Positions 34,976-45,581 of a stretch of 64,000 nucleotides of DNA are shown here, one piece after another; the first letter of the stretch is position 1; each line of letters begins with the position of its first letter. The notes under the pieces were generated by a model, which was not told where the DNA came from, did no database searches, and worked only from the letters and a program-made list of their open reading frames with translations. This stretch comes from Myxococcales bacterium (lineage in GTDB: Bacteria; Myxococcota_A; Polyangia; Haliangiales; Haliangiaceae). The translations under genes were made by a program, and so were the position numbers. The DNA lies in NCBI GenBank assembly GCA_947483555.1, contig CANKMW010000032.1, forward strand, positions 1 through 64,000. Direction: 5' to 3'.

Positions 34976-36499
34976 ATGCGCAGTGCCCGTCGTCTGTGGC
35001 TCGCCCCGGTGGCCGTCCTGGCCGCGCTGTCGCTGGCGATCTTTGCCGGCTTCTACCTGATCGACAACCTGCGCAGCGGCGGCAGCGGCGACTACCTCGC
35101 CTTCGAGGCCGGGATGATCACCGACGCGCTGCCCGCGCTCGCCGGCCTGACGGCGGCCGTGCTCGGCATCGTGATCACCGTGGTCAGCATCATCGTGCAG
35201 CTGTCCAGCGAGCGCTACACCGGCGTCGCGGCGATGTTCCTCCGCGACAAGGTCAACGTCGCCGTCATGGCGTACTTCGTCGTCGCCTGCGTCACCGGCG
35301 TGTGGCTGTCGATGGCGGTGCAGAGCGACTTCGTGCCGCAGGCCGCGATCCTGGCGATGTTGATCTTCACCACCATCGGCCTGGTGGTCATGCTGCCCTA
35401 CTTCGTCTACGTGTTTCGGTTCCTCGAGCCGCAGAGCATCGTCGGCCGGATCCGCTCCCAGGCCCTCGACACCGTGATCGACGCCGTGACCAGCGATCCC
35501 GCGCAGGCGGTCGCCGCCCAGGCCGAGGTGCTGGCGGCGATGGAGGAGCTCACCGACATCACGTCCAACTCGATCTCGGGCAAGGACAAGATCATCGCCA
35601 GCCGCGCGGTCGATGCGATCAAGGACTTCGTGGTCGGCTACCTGGAGGCCAAGCCGCGCGCGCCCGCGGCGTGGTTCTCGATCGGCGACGGCATTCGCGA
35701 CAACCCCGACTTCGTGGCGATGGACCCGGAGTCGCTGCGCGATCTCGAATCGCGTCGGCACTGGGTCGAATGGAAGGCGCTGCGCCAGTACCTCGGCATC
35801 TACAACGAGGCCCAGGGCACGATGCCCGACATCAACTACCTGATCGCGATCGACACCCGCTACATCGCCGAGGCGGCGCTGGCCCGCCACGACGACGAGG
35901 TGGTCGGCCTGACGTTCCGGTTCATGAACTCCTACCTGCGCGCCACCCTCAACGCCAAGGCGGTGCGCACGGCCTACAATGTACTCAACCAGTACCGCCT
36001 GCTGGTCGAGGCCATGATCAAGGCGGGGCAGGACGAGATCGCGGCGGCCGCCGTCGGTCACATGATCTACTACGGGCGCACAAGCTACGACATGCAGCTC
36101 GGATTCGTGACCGAGACCGTGGCCTACGATGTGAGCGCGCTGTGCGAGCTGGCCCATCACACCGGCGAGCGTGACGACGCCCTCCTGAGCCAGTTCCTCG
36201 AGCTGGTTCAGCCGCTTCGTGCCCGCAAGCAGGAGCACGGGCTGATCGGGATCCGCAAGGCCCAGGTCAAGCTCGCCTGTTACTACCTGCACGCCGGCGC
36301 CGAGGTCCGGGCCCGGCGGATCGCCGATGACATGCGCGCCGAGCCGCTCGAGCGGCTCAAGGCGATCCGAGAGCAGCTCGAGCGGGTCGAGTCAAAGGAC
36401 TTCTGGGAGATCATCGACCGCGGCCGCAACTTCGAGTACATGCCGCCGCCGCAGCGCGCGCGTATGGCAACCTTCTTCTCGTGGCTACCAGAACAGTAG
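34976..36499 (+). CDS. DUF2254 family membrane protein
   Basis: The 507-residue protein has four N-terminal membrane helices (LWLAPVAVLAALSLAIFAGFYL; LAGLTAAVLGIVITVVSIIVQL; VMAYFVVACVTGVWLS; AAILAMLIFTTIGLVVMLPYFVYVF) and a large cytoplasmic helical part. SIIVQLSSERYTGVAAMFLRD and the four-helix layout are typical of DUF2254. Function is not known for the family. ATG 34976 is preferred to the TTG two codons earlier. The FHA gene follows after 32 bp. Confidence 0.8.
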   Translation: MRSARRLWLAPVAVLAALSLAIFAGFYLIDNLRSGGSGDYLAFEAGMITDALPALAGLTAAVLGIVITVVSIIVQLSSERYTGVAAMFLRDKVNVAVMAYFVVACVTGVWLSMAVQSDFVPQAAILAMLIFTTIGLVVMLPYFVYVFRFLEPQSIVGRIRSQALDTVIDAVTSDPAQAVAAQAEVLAAMEELTDITSNSISGKDKIIASRAVDAIKDFVVGYLEAKPRAPAAWFSIGDGIRDNPDFVAMDPESLRDLESRRHWVEWKALRQYLGIYNEAQGTMPDINYLIAIDTRYIAEAALARHDDEVVGLTFRFMNSYLRATLNAKAVRTAYNVLNQYRLLVEAMIKAGQDEIAAAAVGHMIYYGRTSYDMQLGFVTETVAYDVSALCELAHHTGERDDALLSQFLELVQPLRARKQEHGLIGIRKAQVKLACYYLHAGAEVRARRIADDMRAEPLERLKAIREQLERVESKDFWEIIDRGRNFEYMPPPQRARMATFFSWLPEQ

Positions 36500-36531
36500 G
36501 CGTGGTGATCGGGCCAGGGTAAGATGATCGG

Positions 36532-37662
36532 GTGAAGACCCGCGTCATCCAGCTCCAGGAGGGACAGGATCGCGGGGTGGCGCGCAACCTCCGCACGGCG
36601 GTGATGATCGGCGCCTCGGCGCCGCCACCGTCGGTGGCACGGGGCGCGCTGGAGGTGCTGGGGCAGGTGTGGCGCGACGTGCGCGCGGTCATCGTCAGCC
36701 TCGGAGCGCCGGGCGTTGCCGTGGTGGCCGTCGATACTCAGCGGGCGCGGGTCGCCGGCTCGATGTGCATCGCCGCCAAGCCGGGTCAGGTCAACGCCGG
36801 CATCGTCGGACGTCACGGTCAGTGCGATCTGTTCCTCGAGGGCGACGGCGCCATCTCGTTGCGTCACCTGGTGGTGGTCGTCGATCCGTTGCTGGCCTGG
36901 GACGATCCGGGCGCCGGCGGTCCGGGCAGCTGGGACGTGCGCTATCGCCTGATCGATCTGCGCACCGCGGCCGGCTTCCGTGACGAAGGTGGCCGGCAGC
37001 TCGAGGCTGCGACCGTCGAAGGCCCAGCGTTCGTGTTCATCGGCCGCTATGCGCTGTACTGTTTTCCGACCGGCGCTGCCGATGCGTGGCCGGCGGATCC
37101 GCAGGCGGCCATCGCGGTGCTGCCCGAGCGCCTGTATGCCGACGAGCGCGACGCCGAGCCCGATCGCTGGAAGCGTGGTCGTCATGCGCGCCGAGCGGAT
37201 CAGTGGGCCGAGGGCAGCAAGGTCGAGGATGTCGATCCGGCCGGCCCGGCGACCGGCCAGCGCTCGTCGCTCATCACGCGCGTGACCAGCGTGAACGGGC
37301 CGTCGCGGGCCCGAGTCGACGAGCTCGGCGCCGGCGACGAGTTGCTGGGCATGCTCGAGCTGCAGTCGCGGCTCGGCCGTGACGACGTGCGCGTCGGCGC
37401 GGTGGGCGCCGAGCGCGGCCTGCTGCTCGGCCGCTACAGCCGCTGTGACAGCGCCGGTGCGACGTCGCTGTCCCTGGAGAAGATCTCGCGGGTGCATCTG
37501 CTGGTGGTTCGTGTCGGTGACGACCTGTGGGCCATCGACACCGCCTCGACGAACGGCATGGCGAGCGACGGAACCGGAGTTCGGGTCCATCGCCTGCAGG
37601 CCGGCGACGAGCTGTCACTGGCCGACGGCGCCGGCGCGGTGCGCTGGCGTCCCGTGCACTGA
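36532..37662 (+). CDS. FHA-domain protein
   Basis: This 376-residue protein has an FHA-like segment at about 85-130 (IVGRHGQCDLFLEGDGAISLRHLVVVV) and a second at about 295-370 (LLLGRYSRCDSAG...ISRVHLLVV...IDTASTNGM...GVRVHRLQAGDEL). Both keep the G-R-S/H-N pattern of phosphothreonine-binding FHA folds. The start is a GTG. It is probably a partner of Ser/Thr kinases such as the one at 28384. No enzymatic domain is seen. Confidence 0.7.
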   Translation: MKTRVIQLQEGQDRGVARNLRTAVMIGASAPPPSVARGALEVLGQVWRDVRAVIVSLGAPGVAVVAVDTQRARVAGSMCIAAKPGQVNAGIVGRHGQCDLFLEGDGAISLRHLVVVVDPLLAWDDPGAGGPGSWDVRYRLIDLRTAAGFRDEGGRQLEAATVEGPAFVFIGRYALYCFPTGAADAWPADPQAAIAVLPERLYADERDAEPDRWKRGRHARRADQWAEGSKVEDVDPAGPATGQRSSLITRVTSVNGPSRARVDELGAGDELLGMLELQSRLGRDDVRVGAVGAERGLLLGRYSRCDSAGATSLSLEKISRVHLLVVRVGDDLWAIDTASTNGMASDGTGVRVHRLQAGDELSLADGAGAVRWRPVH

Positions 37663-37896
37663 GAGCCTGCGACCTGGCGGTCCCTTGCTGCTTGCTTGTG
37701 ATGGTGGTGGGCGCGGTCACACGTCAGTCGCGTGGAGTAGGCGGCCCGAACACGACGCGTCCGTCGGAGTTCAGTCCGGTGGCACTATTCCAACGGCCTG
37801 CCGCTTTCCCCGGCAAGGTGATTGATGAGCGCTCAGGGCCATGTTTGAAGAGAGATGGCGGTCTGCAGTGGGCCGTGAGGAACTGGAGGAGTAGCG
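37663..37896 (+). promoter_or_regulatory. Long leader region of the cold-shock gene
   Basis: There are 234 bp without a gene ahead of the cold-shock ORF. Long leaders are usual for csp genes, whose mRNA refolds with temperature. The visible parts are a GGAGGA ribosome site at 37883-37891 and more A/T than the surroundings. I could not identify a specific promoter or cold-box. Confidence 0.3.
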
Positions 37897-38109
37897 ATGC
37901 CGAACGGAACTGTGAAGTGGTTCAACGATGCGAAAGGTTACGGGTTCATTTCTCGGGCTGAGGATGGCAAGGACGTGTTCGTCCACTACTCCTCCATCGA
38001 GGGCGAGGGCTTTCGCACCCTGATCCAGGGGCAAGCGGTTGAATACGTTGAGAACGCGGGCCCCAAGGGGCTCTTCGCGTCGGGGGTGCAAAAACCTCCT
38101 TCGTCGTGA
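37897..38109 (+). CDS. csp: Cold-shock family RNA chaperone
   Basis: The 70-residue protein MPNGTVKWFNDAKGYGFISRAEDGKDVFVHYSSIEGEGFRTL has the RNP1 (KGYGFI) and RNP2 (VFVHY) motifs of the CspA beta-barrel. It binds single-stranded RNA and prevents mRNA secondary structure. GGAGGAGTAGCG precedes the ATG. A strong stem follows at 38175. Myxobacterial genomes have several such genes; which one this is cannot be told. Confidence 0.95.
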   Translation: MPNGTVKWFNDAKGYGFISRAEDGKDVFVHYSSIEGEGFRTLIQGQAVEYVENAGPKGLFASGVQKPPSS

Positions 38110-38174
38110 CGCATATCGTGCGCGTCGCTGGGGGTGCCGGGGGGGACCGTCAGCGACGCGCAGACACGGCCGGG

Positions 38175-38204
38175 GGGCCACCATTCCCAGAGGGATGGTG
38201 GCCC
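38175..38204 (+). terminator. Putative terminator of the cold-shock gene
   Basis: GGGCCACCATTCCC and GGGATGGTGGCCC form a 13-bp stem with one bulged T and a 3-nt loop, 65 bp after the csp stop codon. The trailing sequence CTTCGCATTTG has only short T runs, so termination may be partly factor-dependent. Confidence 0.6.
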
Positions 38205-38217
38205 TTCGCATTTGCAC

Positions 38218-38422
38218 CAGGCCCGGGCCTGACCCGCCCGAGCGTGGCTGCGCCGGCGACGCCGCAGGATGAGCGCCGCCAGCGCGGCGACGACGGCCGG
38301 ACCGCCTGCGCTGGCGCCCGTGCCACCTTGATCAGATGAACACCGGCCGACGCCGTGCCGACGGTGGAGAGCAACAACGCGCTGGCGACGAGCGCCGCGA
38401 GGGGAGCAGTTCGCGCCGACAT
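38218..38422 (-). pseudogene. Possible frameshifted small secreted protein
   Basis: From ATG 38422 the minus strand gives a good signal peptide (MSARTAPLAALVASALLLST, then VGTASA). About 30 codons later another frame encodes GGPAVVAALAALILRRRRRS, a membrane anchor plus Arg cluster like myxobacterial C-terminal sorting tails. The two parts are one base out of frame, and no proper stop codon follows before the csp terminator. This is either a decayed gene or coincidence in Ala/Arg-rich DNA. Confidence 0.3.
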
Positions 38423-38475
38423 CGAGCGAGTCTAACCCCCGGCCACCCGAGTTGACGCTGGCGCGCACTCGGATC

Positions 38476-38649
<174 letters not shown>

Positions 38650-38651
<2 letters not shown>

Positions 38652-40809
38652 AGCGCAGGATCTCGGTGGCCCGGTACTCGCCCGACCGCGTCGGCGTCAG
38701 CACGACCCCGAACCGCTCCTTGCCCGCGACCAGGAGCAGCACCATCGCGCCGTCCTCGACCTGCGCCGGTACGCCGGTCCTGGCCGTGAACTCGGCCGGG
38801 CTGAGCAGCTTCCATTCCCGCATCGGGCCGGTCTCGACCAGCAGCGCCTCGTACACGCCCTGCAGATCCGCCTGGGTGGCGGCGGCGATCGTGCCCCCCG
38901 CCTTCAGCGGTAGCGCGGTCACGCGCATCATGCGGGCCGGCGAACCCGAGGTGAATCCGGCCACCCACATGTTGGCGGCATAGTTGGCCTGCCGGTTGTC
39001 GCTCACCGGTGGCGGGCGCGGCGACGGATCCTCGCCGGTCGGCGTCGGGGTCACCGGATCGCGGCCGCGGCGCGGCTTGTTGATGGCGCCGGCCAGCGCG
39101 GCCCCATCGTCGAGCGGCTCGGCGCCGCCCGGAATCTCGGTGAGGATGTACGGCTCGACGTTGAACGTGCCGCACTGTCGCCAGTTGCGGTAGAAGCCCC
39201 AGCGCAGGTAGACGCGTCCGTCGACGGAGCGGATCGCCTCGGGCGGCGCTTCGTACGGCGCCGCGGACAGGACGGTGTCGATCGCGGCGACGTCGAAGGT
39301 CAGCTTGCCCGAGGTCTTGGCGATCGTCGTCTTGTGCACGGTGCCGTCGGGGTTCACCGACAGCTCGATCACCGTGACCAGATCGAAGTCGTTGAGCTCG
39401 TGACTCGACGACTTGCCATCGAGATCGGCGAGGAAGCCAAAGCCCCACAGCTCGTGGATGCGGCGGTGCATGCGCGCGACGTAGACCGCGAACGGGTGGG
39501 CTCGGGTCTTGAGCGCGGTCTGGTTGCCGGGCCGGACGTCGGGCGTGAAGTTCTCGAGCGAGCTCTTGATCGCCTCGAGCTTGCGCTCCCAGCGGCCCTT
39601 CTTCGCCGTCATCTTGGCGCGTGCGATCACGCGCTCCTTCTCGGCGGTGTCCTTGCCGACGATGCGCTCGTAGTCATCGAGGTCGAGCTTCTTGTGCAGG
39701 CCGGGAACTCCCTTCTTGCCGGTCTTCTTGCCGTCGCCCTTCTTCTCGAGGAGCAGGCGGCCGCGGCCGTCGATGCCGCGCATCGCCATGAGCCCCGGAT
39801 CCTTGGTCGCGCCCTCACCGTCCTCGCCGTCCTCGCCCTCTTCGCCCTCGACGTGGCCCGACGCCACCTCGGACTCGCCGCTGTGATCGCTCGTGCGATC
39901 GACCTCGTTCCATTCCGACGTCGACTCCTCGAGCTGGGCGATCTTGTCGTCGGGCCCGCCGACGTCGGCGCTGCTGGTGTCGTCGGACTTCGCCGACGGT
40001 GGGGTCTTGCCCTTGCTCTCCTTCTCGAGGTTGGTGTCGGTGGCGGCCGTCTCGGCCTCGACGTCGCGGTTCTTGTCGGACAGATGGGTGGCGTCGGCGG
40101 GGGCGTCCTTGACCTCGTTCTCGTCGGGCACCTCGACCATCCGCATGTCCGGCGGCGGCATCGGCGGTGGTGGCGGCGTCTCGGCACCGGCCGCCGGCGG
40201 CGGTGGCGGTGGCGGCGGCGGCAGCAGCAGCTCCGGTGGCGGTGGCGGCAGCTTGACCATGGCCAGCTCGACCGGTGCGTCCTCGAGCTTCTCGGGTTCG
40301 ATCGGAGCCTCGGGCGCCGGCAGCGTCGGCATCGACACCTTGGCGTCGGGCGGTGGCGCGATCCAGGCGACCTCGAGCTCCTTGGGCACCTCACCGAAGC
40401 TCAGCGCCACGCGCCGGTCGCGGAACATCATCAGCTCGCAGCCCAGGACATCCTCCGCATACGGCTCGCAGGCGTCCCAGCCCTCGAAGGTCATCTTGTC
40501 GCCCCGCACCGCCGCCAGCGTCACCCACCGCCCACGCGGGATCTCCACCTTGCAGCCGCCCGCGCGGTCGGTCGGTTTCGTACATCGGGTCAGGATCGTG
40601 TTCTCGCCGGCCAGCGAGACGATGACCGTGCCGGTTCCGTGTCCACCGATATCGAGCTCGAGGGTCCACGGCGGCGGCGGCGGCACGGGTCGCAACGCCT
40701 GGTACGCGATCGCGGCGCCGCCCTCCACCACGACCGCGACGGCGAGCGCTGGTGCGAACAGCCAGCGCTGACGGTAGCGACGGCGCCGGGGCGGCAAGAC
40801 AGAAACCAC
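38650..40809 (-). CDS. TonB-like energy-transducer protein with Pro-rich spacer
   Basis: This 719-residue protein has an N-terminal membrane anchor (RWLFAPALAVAVVVEGGAAIAY), a small beta domain with Cys pairs, and a long Pro-rich, then acidic, spacer (about 165-350). A TonB/TolA-type C-terminal domain (about 440-540) follows, including FAVYVARMHRRIHELW, VTVIELSVNPDGTVHKTTI.KTSG and FDVAAIDTVL. The last 130 or so residues are an extra domain of unknown kind. It would span the periplasm and couple inner-membrane energy to an outer-membrane partner. The start is a GTG. No ExbB/ExbD gene is nearby. Confidence 0.7.
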
Positions 40810-40992
40810 GGCTCAGTTTGACACGGCGTGGCGCCATGGGGTTGAGGGTTCGGTCGCAGGCGCTGGCAGGCCTGCCGGACTCGCGCCTCGCCACCGTCGC
40901 TGGGCTGCGGTTGGCGTCACAAGCGCACACATCGTCGAGGGGTTTGACCCACGGCCGGCGCGCCGGGATGCCTCGATCTCACATCTTGTGTC

Positions 40993-41673
40993 TCACATCT
41001 TGCGATAGACCCCGACCACGATGCCGATGATGTCGACCGACTTGAACTCGGACTTGCGCACGTAGATCGGCGCCATGTTCGAGTTGGCGGGCTGGAAACG
41101 GATCCGGTCCCCCTCCGGAAAATACCGTTTGACCGTGGCCTCACCCTCGATCATGGCGACCACGATGTCACCCGGACGCGCGGTCGGGGTCTTCTTCACG
41201 AAGACATAGTCTCCGTCGAGGATGCCATCCTCGATCATCGACTCGCCGACGATCCGCAGCCCGAACACCTCGCGGTGGCCGCCCACCAGCACGCGATCGA
41301 TCCGGACGGTGTCCTCGACGTTCTCGACGGCCAGGATGGGCTGGCCGGCGGCGACCCGGCCGACGATGTTGATCTCGACCAGGTCGTCATCAGCGATCGG
41401 GAGCGGCATGGCGCTGCCGAGCTGGTGCCGGCGCTCGGCGAGTGACACGACGTTGTCGAGCACGACTGGCCGCATGGCCCGTGACTTGAGGTCCTCGCGG
41501 CGCAGGTGGCCCTTCTTTTCCAGCGCCTTCAGGTGGTCGTTGACGCCATTGGTCGAACGGATCCCGAAGTGCTCGCCGATCTCTCGCAAGGTGGGCGGAA
41601 ATCCGCGCTCGTTGATAGAACCAGTAATGAAATCAAGAATTTGCTGCTGACGATCGGTGAGCAAGTCGGCCAC
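40993..41673 (-). CDS. lexA: LexA SOS repressor/protease
   Basis: The 226-residue protein has the LexA winged helix (TDRQQQILDFITGSINERGFPPTLREIGEHFGIRSTNGVNDHLKALEKKG), the Ala-Gly self-cleavage site in RVAAGQP, catalytic Ser in GESMIEDG and Lys in ATVKRYF. It represses DNA-damage genes and cleaves itself on RecA-ssDNA. I chose GTG 41673, preceded by AGGGGG, over the longer frame to 41727 because ADLLTDRQQ is the usual N-terminus. Confidence 0.95.
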   Translation of the reverse strand: MADLLTDRQQQILDFITGSINERGFPPTLREIGEHFGIRSTNGVNDHLKALEKKGHLRREDLKSRAMRPVVLDNVVSLAERRHQLGSAMPLPIADDDLVEINIVGRVAAGQPILAVENVEDTVRIDRVLVGGHREVFGLRIVGESMIEDGILDGDYVFVKKTPTARPGDIVVAMIEGEATVKRYFPEGDRIRFQPANSNMAPIYVRKSEFKSVDIIGIVVGVYRKM

Positions 41674-41693
41674 GGTGGACCCCCTGGGGTTAC

Positions 41694-41717
41694 CTGAACG
41701 GATACACCGTACTGAAC
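41694..41717 (-). promoter_or_regulatory. Candidate LexA-binding half-sites upstream of lexA
   Basis: On the minus strand GTTCAG occurs twice, 18 bp apart, 20-45 bp before the lexA start. The reported myxobacterial LexA box ends in GTTCAG. Only part of the remaining motif fits either copy, so this is a weak prediction of autoregulation. Confidence 0.35.
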
Positions 41718-41781
41718 GTCCATGCACCCTGTCAATTTTTGCGGCCGAATATGTGCAGCCGATCCCGCGCTGAGACTAGAT

Positions 41782-42717
41782 GTGTCCATCGTGCGCCGCG
41801 CCCCGGTCCTCTTCGCCATCGTCGTGGCGGCGCTCGGCGCAGCGGTTGCGCGCGCCGATCTGGCGGCGCTCTATCGCGGTGGCGACCTGGGTGCCCTGCG
41901 ACGGGCGGGCGCGGCGACCGACGAGGTGGAACGCGGCCTGCGGGCAGCGGACCGGGCGACGGTGCTGGGTGCGGTCGTGGCCGCCGAGGCCGCGCCCGAC
42001 GGGTGGGAGCTCCTCGAGCCGCTGGCCACCGTCGCCGCGGGCTGGGACCGATCGACGGCGGCCCCGGCGGCCCGCGCCGCGGCTCGGATCGCCCGGACGC
42101 TCGATGGCGACGCCGCGATCCTGCTCGACATTCCCGATCAGCGACTCGAGGCCATCGGCCACGCCTGGCAGGCGCTCACCGATCGTGGTGACCGGTGGAG
42201 CGACGTGCGGGTGCATGCGCTGGAGGTCGCTGCCCACGTCGCGCGCGCGCGCGGCGCGACCGCCGATCTGGTGGCCGACGAGACGGTGGTGCTGATGGCT
42301 GCGGCCACGGCCACCGATCCGCAGCTGCGGCGCGCCGCGCTCGAGCTGTTGCCGGTGCCGGCACCGGACGCGCTGCGTCCGCTGCTCGCCGCCCGCGTGG
42401 TCGCCGACGCCGATCCGCTGGTGCGGCTCGCCGCCGCGCAAGCGCTGTGCGCCGCGGTGCCTGATGACGACGCCGCCGTGCTCGCCGCGCTCGGCACCAG
42501 CGGGCTGGCGGCGTTGCGAGCCATGGTCGCCGTGCCGCCACCTGACGTCGGCGGCGCGCTGCTCGATGCCGCCCGCTGCCTGGCCGCCGATCCGGATCCG
42601 CGCTCGGCGCGCGCCCTGGCCGGGCTTCGCCACGCCGCGCCACGTCCGCTCCGCGCCGCGCTGGCCCGCGTCGCGGCCGACGTTCGCGCGCGCCGGGGCC
42701 CGGCGGATCGACCATGA
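41782..42717 (+). CDS. Secreted HEAT-repeat-like protein
   Basis: The 311-residue protein has a signal peptide (VRRAPVLFAIVVAALGAAVARA) and then Ala-rich helices in repeating pairs (for example DPQLRRAALELLPVPAPDALRPLL and DPLVRLAAAQALCAAVPDDDAAVLAAL), which is the HEAT/armadillo pattern. GTG 41782 or 41791 may be the start. It is followed by murJ after 15 bp and is probably co-transcribed. A scaffold function is likely; no partner is evident. Confidence 0.55.
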   Translation: MSIVRRAPVLFAIVVAALGAAVARADLAALYRGGDLGALRRAGAATDEVERGLRAADRATVLGAVVAAEAAPDGWELLEPLATVAAGWDRSTAAPAARAAARIARTLDGDAAILLDIPDQRLEAIGHAWQALTDRGDRWSDVRVHALEVAAHVARARGATADLVADETVVLMAAATATDPQLRRAALELLPVPAPDALRPLLAARVVADADPLVRLAAAQALCAAVPDDDAAVLAALGTSGLAALRAMVAVPPPDVGGALLDAARCLAADPDPRSARALAGLRHAAPRPLRAALARVAADVRARRGPADRP

Positions 42718-42732
42718 CGGTCGCGGCGTTCC

Positions 42733-44313
<1,581 letters not shown>

Positions 44314-44364
44314 GGCCTCGGCGCCCGCCCGCGGCTCGGGGTACAGTGCCGGCCGGGAGGGAGC

Positions 44365-45576
44365 ATGGATCGCGTCGCGTTCGAGACTGCCCGGCTGGAG
44401 CTGGCCCGCTTGCGGGTCAAGCCCGAGGTCGGGCAGGAGGTGACGCTGCAGAACGCCCTGCGCCTGACCGCCCGGACGCTGAAGGTCGAGCGGGTGGGCT
44501 ACTGGGTCTTCTCCGACGACGCGACGACCCTGACCAACCGCTTGAACTACTCGCTGACCACCGACGAGTATGGGGCCGGTGGCGTCGTCGCGGGCGGCCC
44601 CTATCCGCGCTACTGGGCCGCGTTGCGCGAGCAGCGCGTGATCGCGGTCGCCGACGCCGTCACCGATCCGCGGACCAGCGAGCTGGGGTCATCGTACCTG
44701 ACGCCGCTGGGGATCGGCGCCATGATGGACGCGCCGGTGTTTCGCGCCGGCGCGCTGATCGGCGTCGTGTGCCACGAGCACGTCGGAGGGCCGCGCACCT
44801 GGACCGCCGACGAGGTGCAGTTCGCGAGCACGGTGGCCGATCTGCTCTCGATGATGCTCGAGCAGGCCGACCGGCTCGCCGCCGAGCAGAAGCTGGCCAG
44901 CTACGTCGGGGCCATGCTCGCCACCGAGCAACTGGCGGTGCTGGAGCACATGTGCCGCGCCGTGTCCCACGACTTCAACAACCTGTTCGCCGTGATCGAG
45001 CTGGTCGCGGGGACGCTGACCAGCACCGCGGTGCGACCCAAGCTCGACGAGCTGGCCGGCAGCCTGCGCTCGGTGGTCACGATCGGCACCGGCCTGCTCG
45101 GCCAGATGAGCCGTTTCGGGGCGCGGGCGGTCGACCCGCACCGCATGCCGTTGCGCCAGGTGATCGAGCGCGTGATGCCGATCCTGGGCACGCTGACCCG
45201 GGAGGTCGCGACCGTCGAGGTCGCGCTCGACGTCGGCGACGGCGACATCGCCGCGCTCGCGGCCGACCGGATCGAGCAGCTCATCCTCAACCTCATCCTG
45301 AACGCGCGCGATGCCATCTCGCAGCGCGGCACGATCCACGTCGGGGCCCGCCGCGACGGGGACGTCCTGGTCGTCGAGGTCGCCGATGACGGCGCCGGCA
45401 TGGCCGCGGACGTGGTGTCGCGGATCTGGGAGCCGTACTACACGACCAAGGCGCACGGCACCGGCCTCGGTCTGGCCACGGTGCGCACCATCGTCGACGA
45501 AGCCGGCGGCACGGTGGTGGTGCACAGCCAGGCCGGCGAGGGGACTCGCTTCGAGGTCCGTCTCCCGGTAGCGTGA
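44365..45576 (+). CDS. GAF-domain sensor histidine kinase
   Basis: This 403-residue protein has an N-terminal GAF domain (about 20-165), a phosphoacceptor His202 in RAVSHDFNNLFAVI, and an HATPase domain with the N box NLILNARDAI, the G1 box DDGAGM and the G2 box GTGLGLA. It has no membrane helix, so it senses a cytoplasmic signal. No receiver domain or response regulator is adjacent, so it is an orphan kinase, as is common in myxobacteria. Its stop codon overlaps the GTG just upstream of the PHP gene. Confidence 0.9.
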   Translation: MDRVAFETARLELARLRVKPEVGQEVTLQNALRLTARTLKVERVGYWVFSDDATTLTNRLNYSLTTDEYGAGGVVAGGPYPRYWAALREQRVIAVADAVTDPRTSELGSSYLTPLGIGAMMDAPVFRAGALIGVVCHEHVGGPRTWTADEVQFASTVADLLSMMLEQADRLAAEQKLASYVGAMLATEQLAVLEHMCRAVSHDFNNLFAVIELVAGTLTSTAVRPKLDELAGSLRSVVTIGTGLLGQMSRFGARAVDPHRMPLRQVIERVMPILGTLTREVATVEVALDVGDGDIAALAADRIEQLILNLILNARDAISQRGTIHVGARRDGDVLVVEVADDGAGMAADVVSRIWEPYYTTKAHGTGLGLATVRTIVDEAGGTVVVHSQAGEGTRFEVRLPVA

Positions 45577-45581
45577 TCAGG

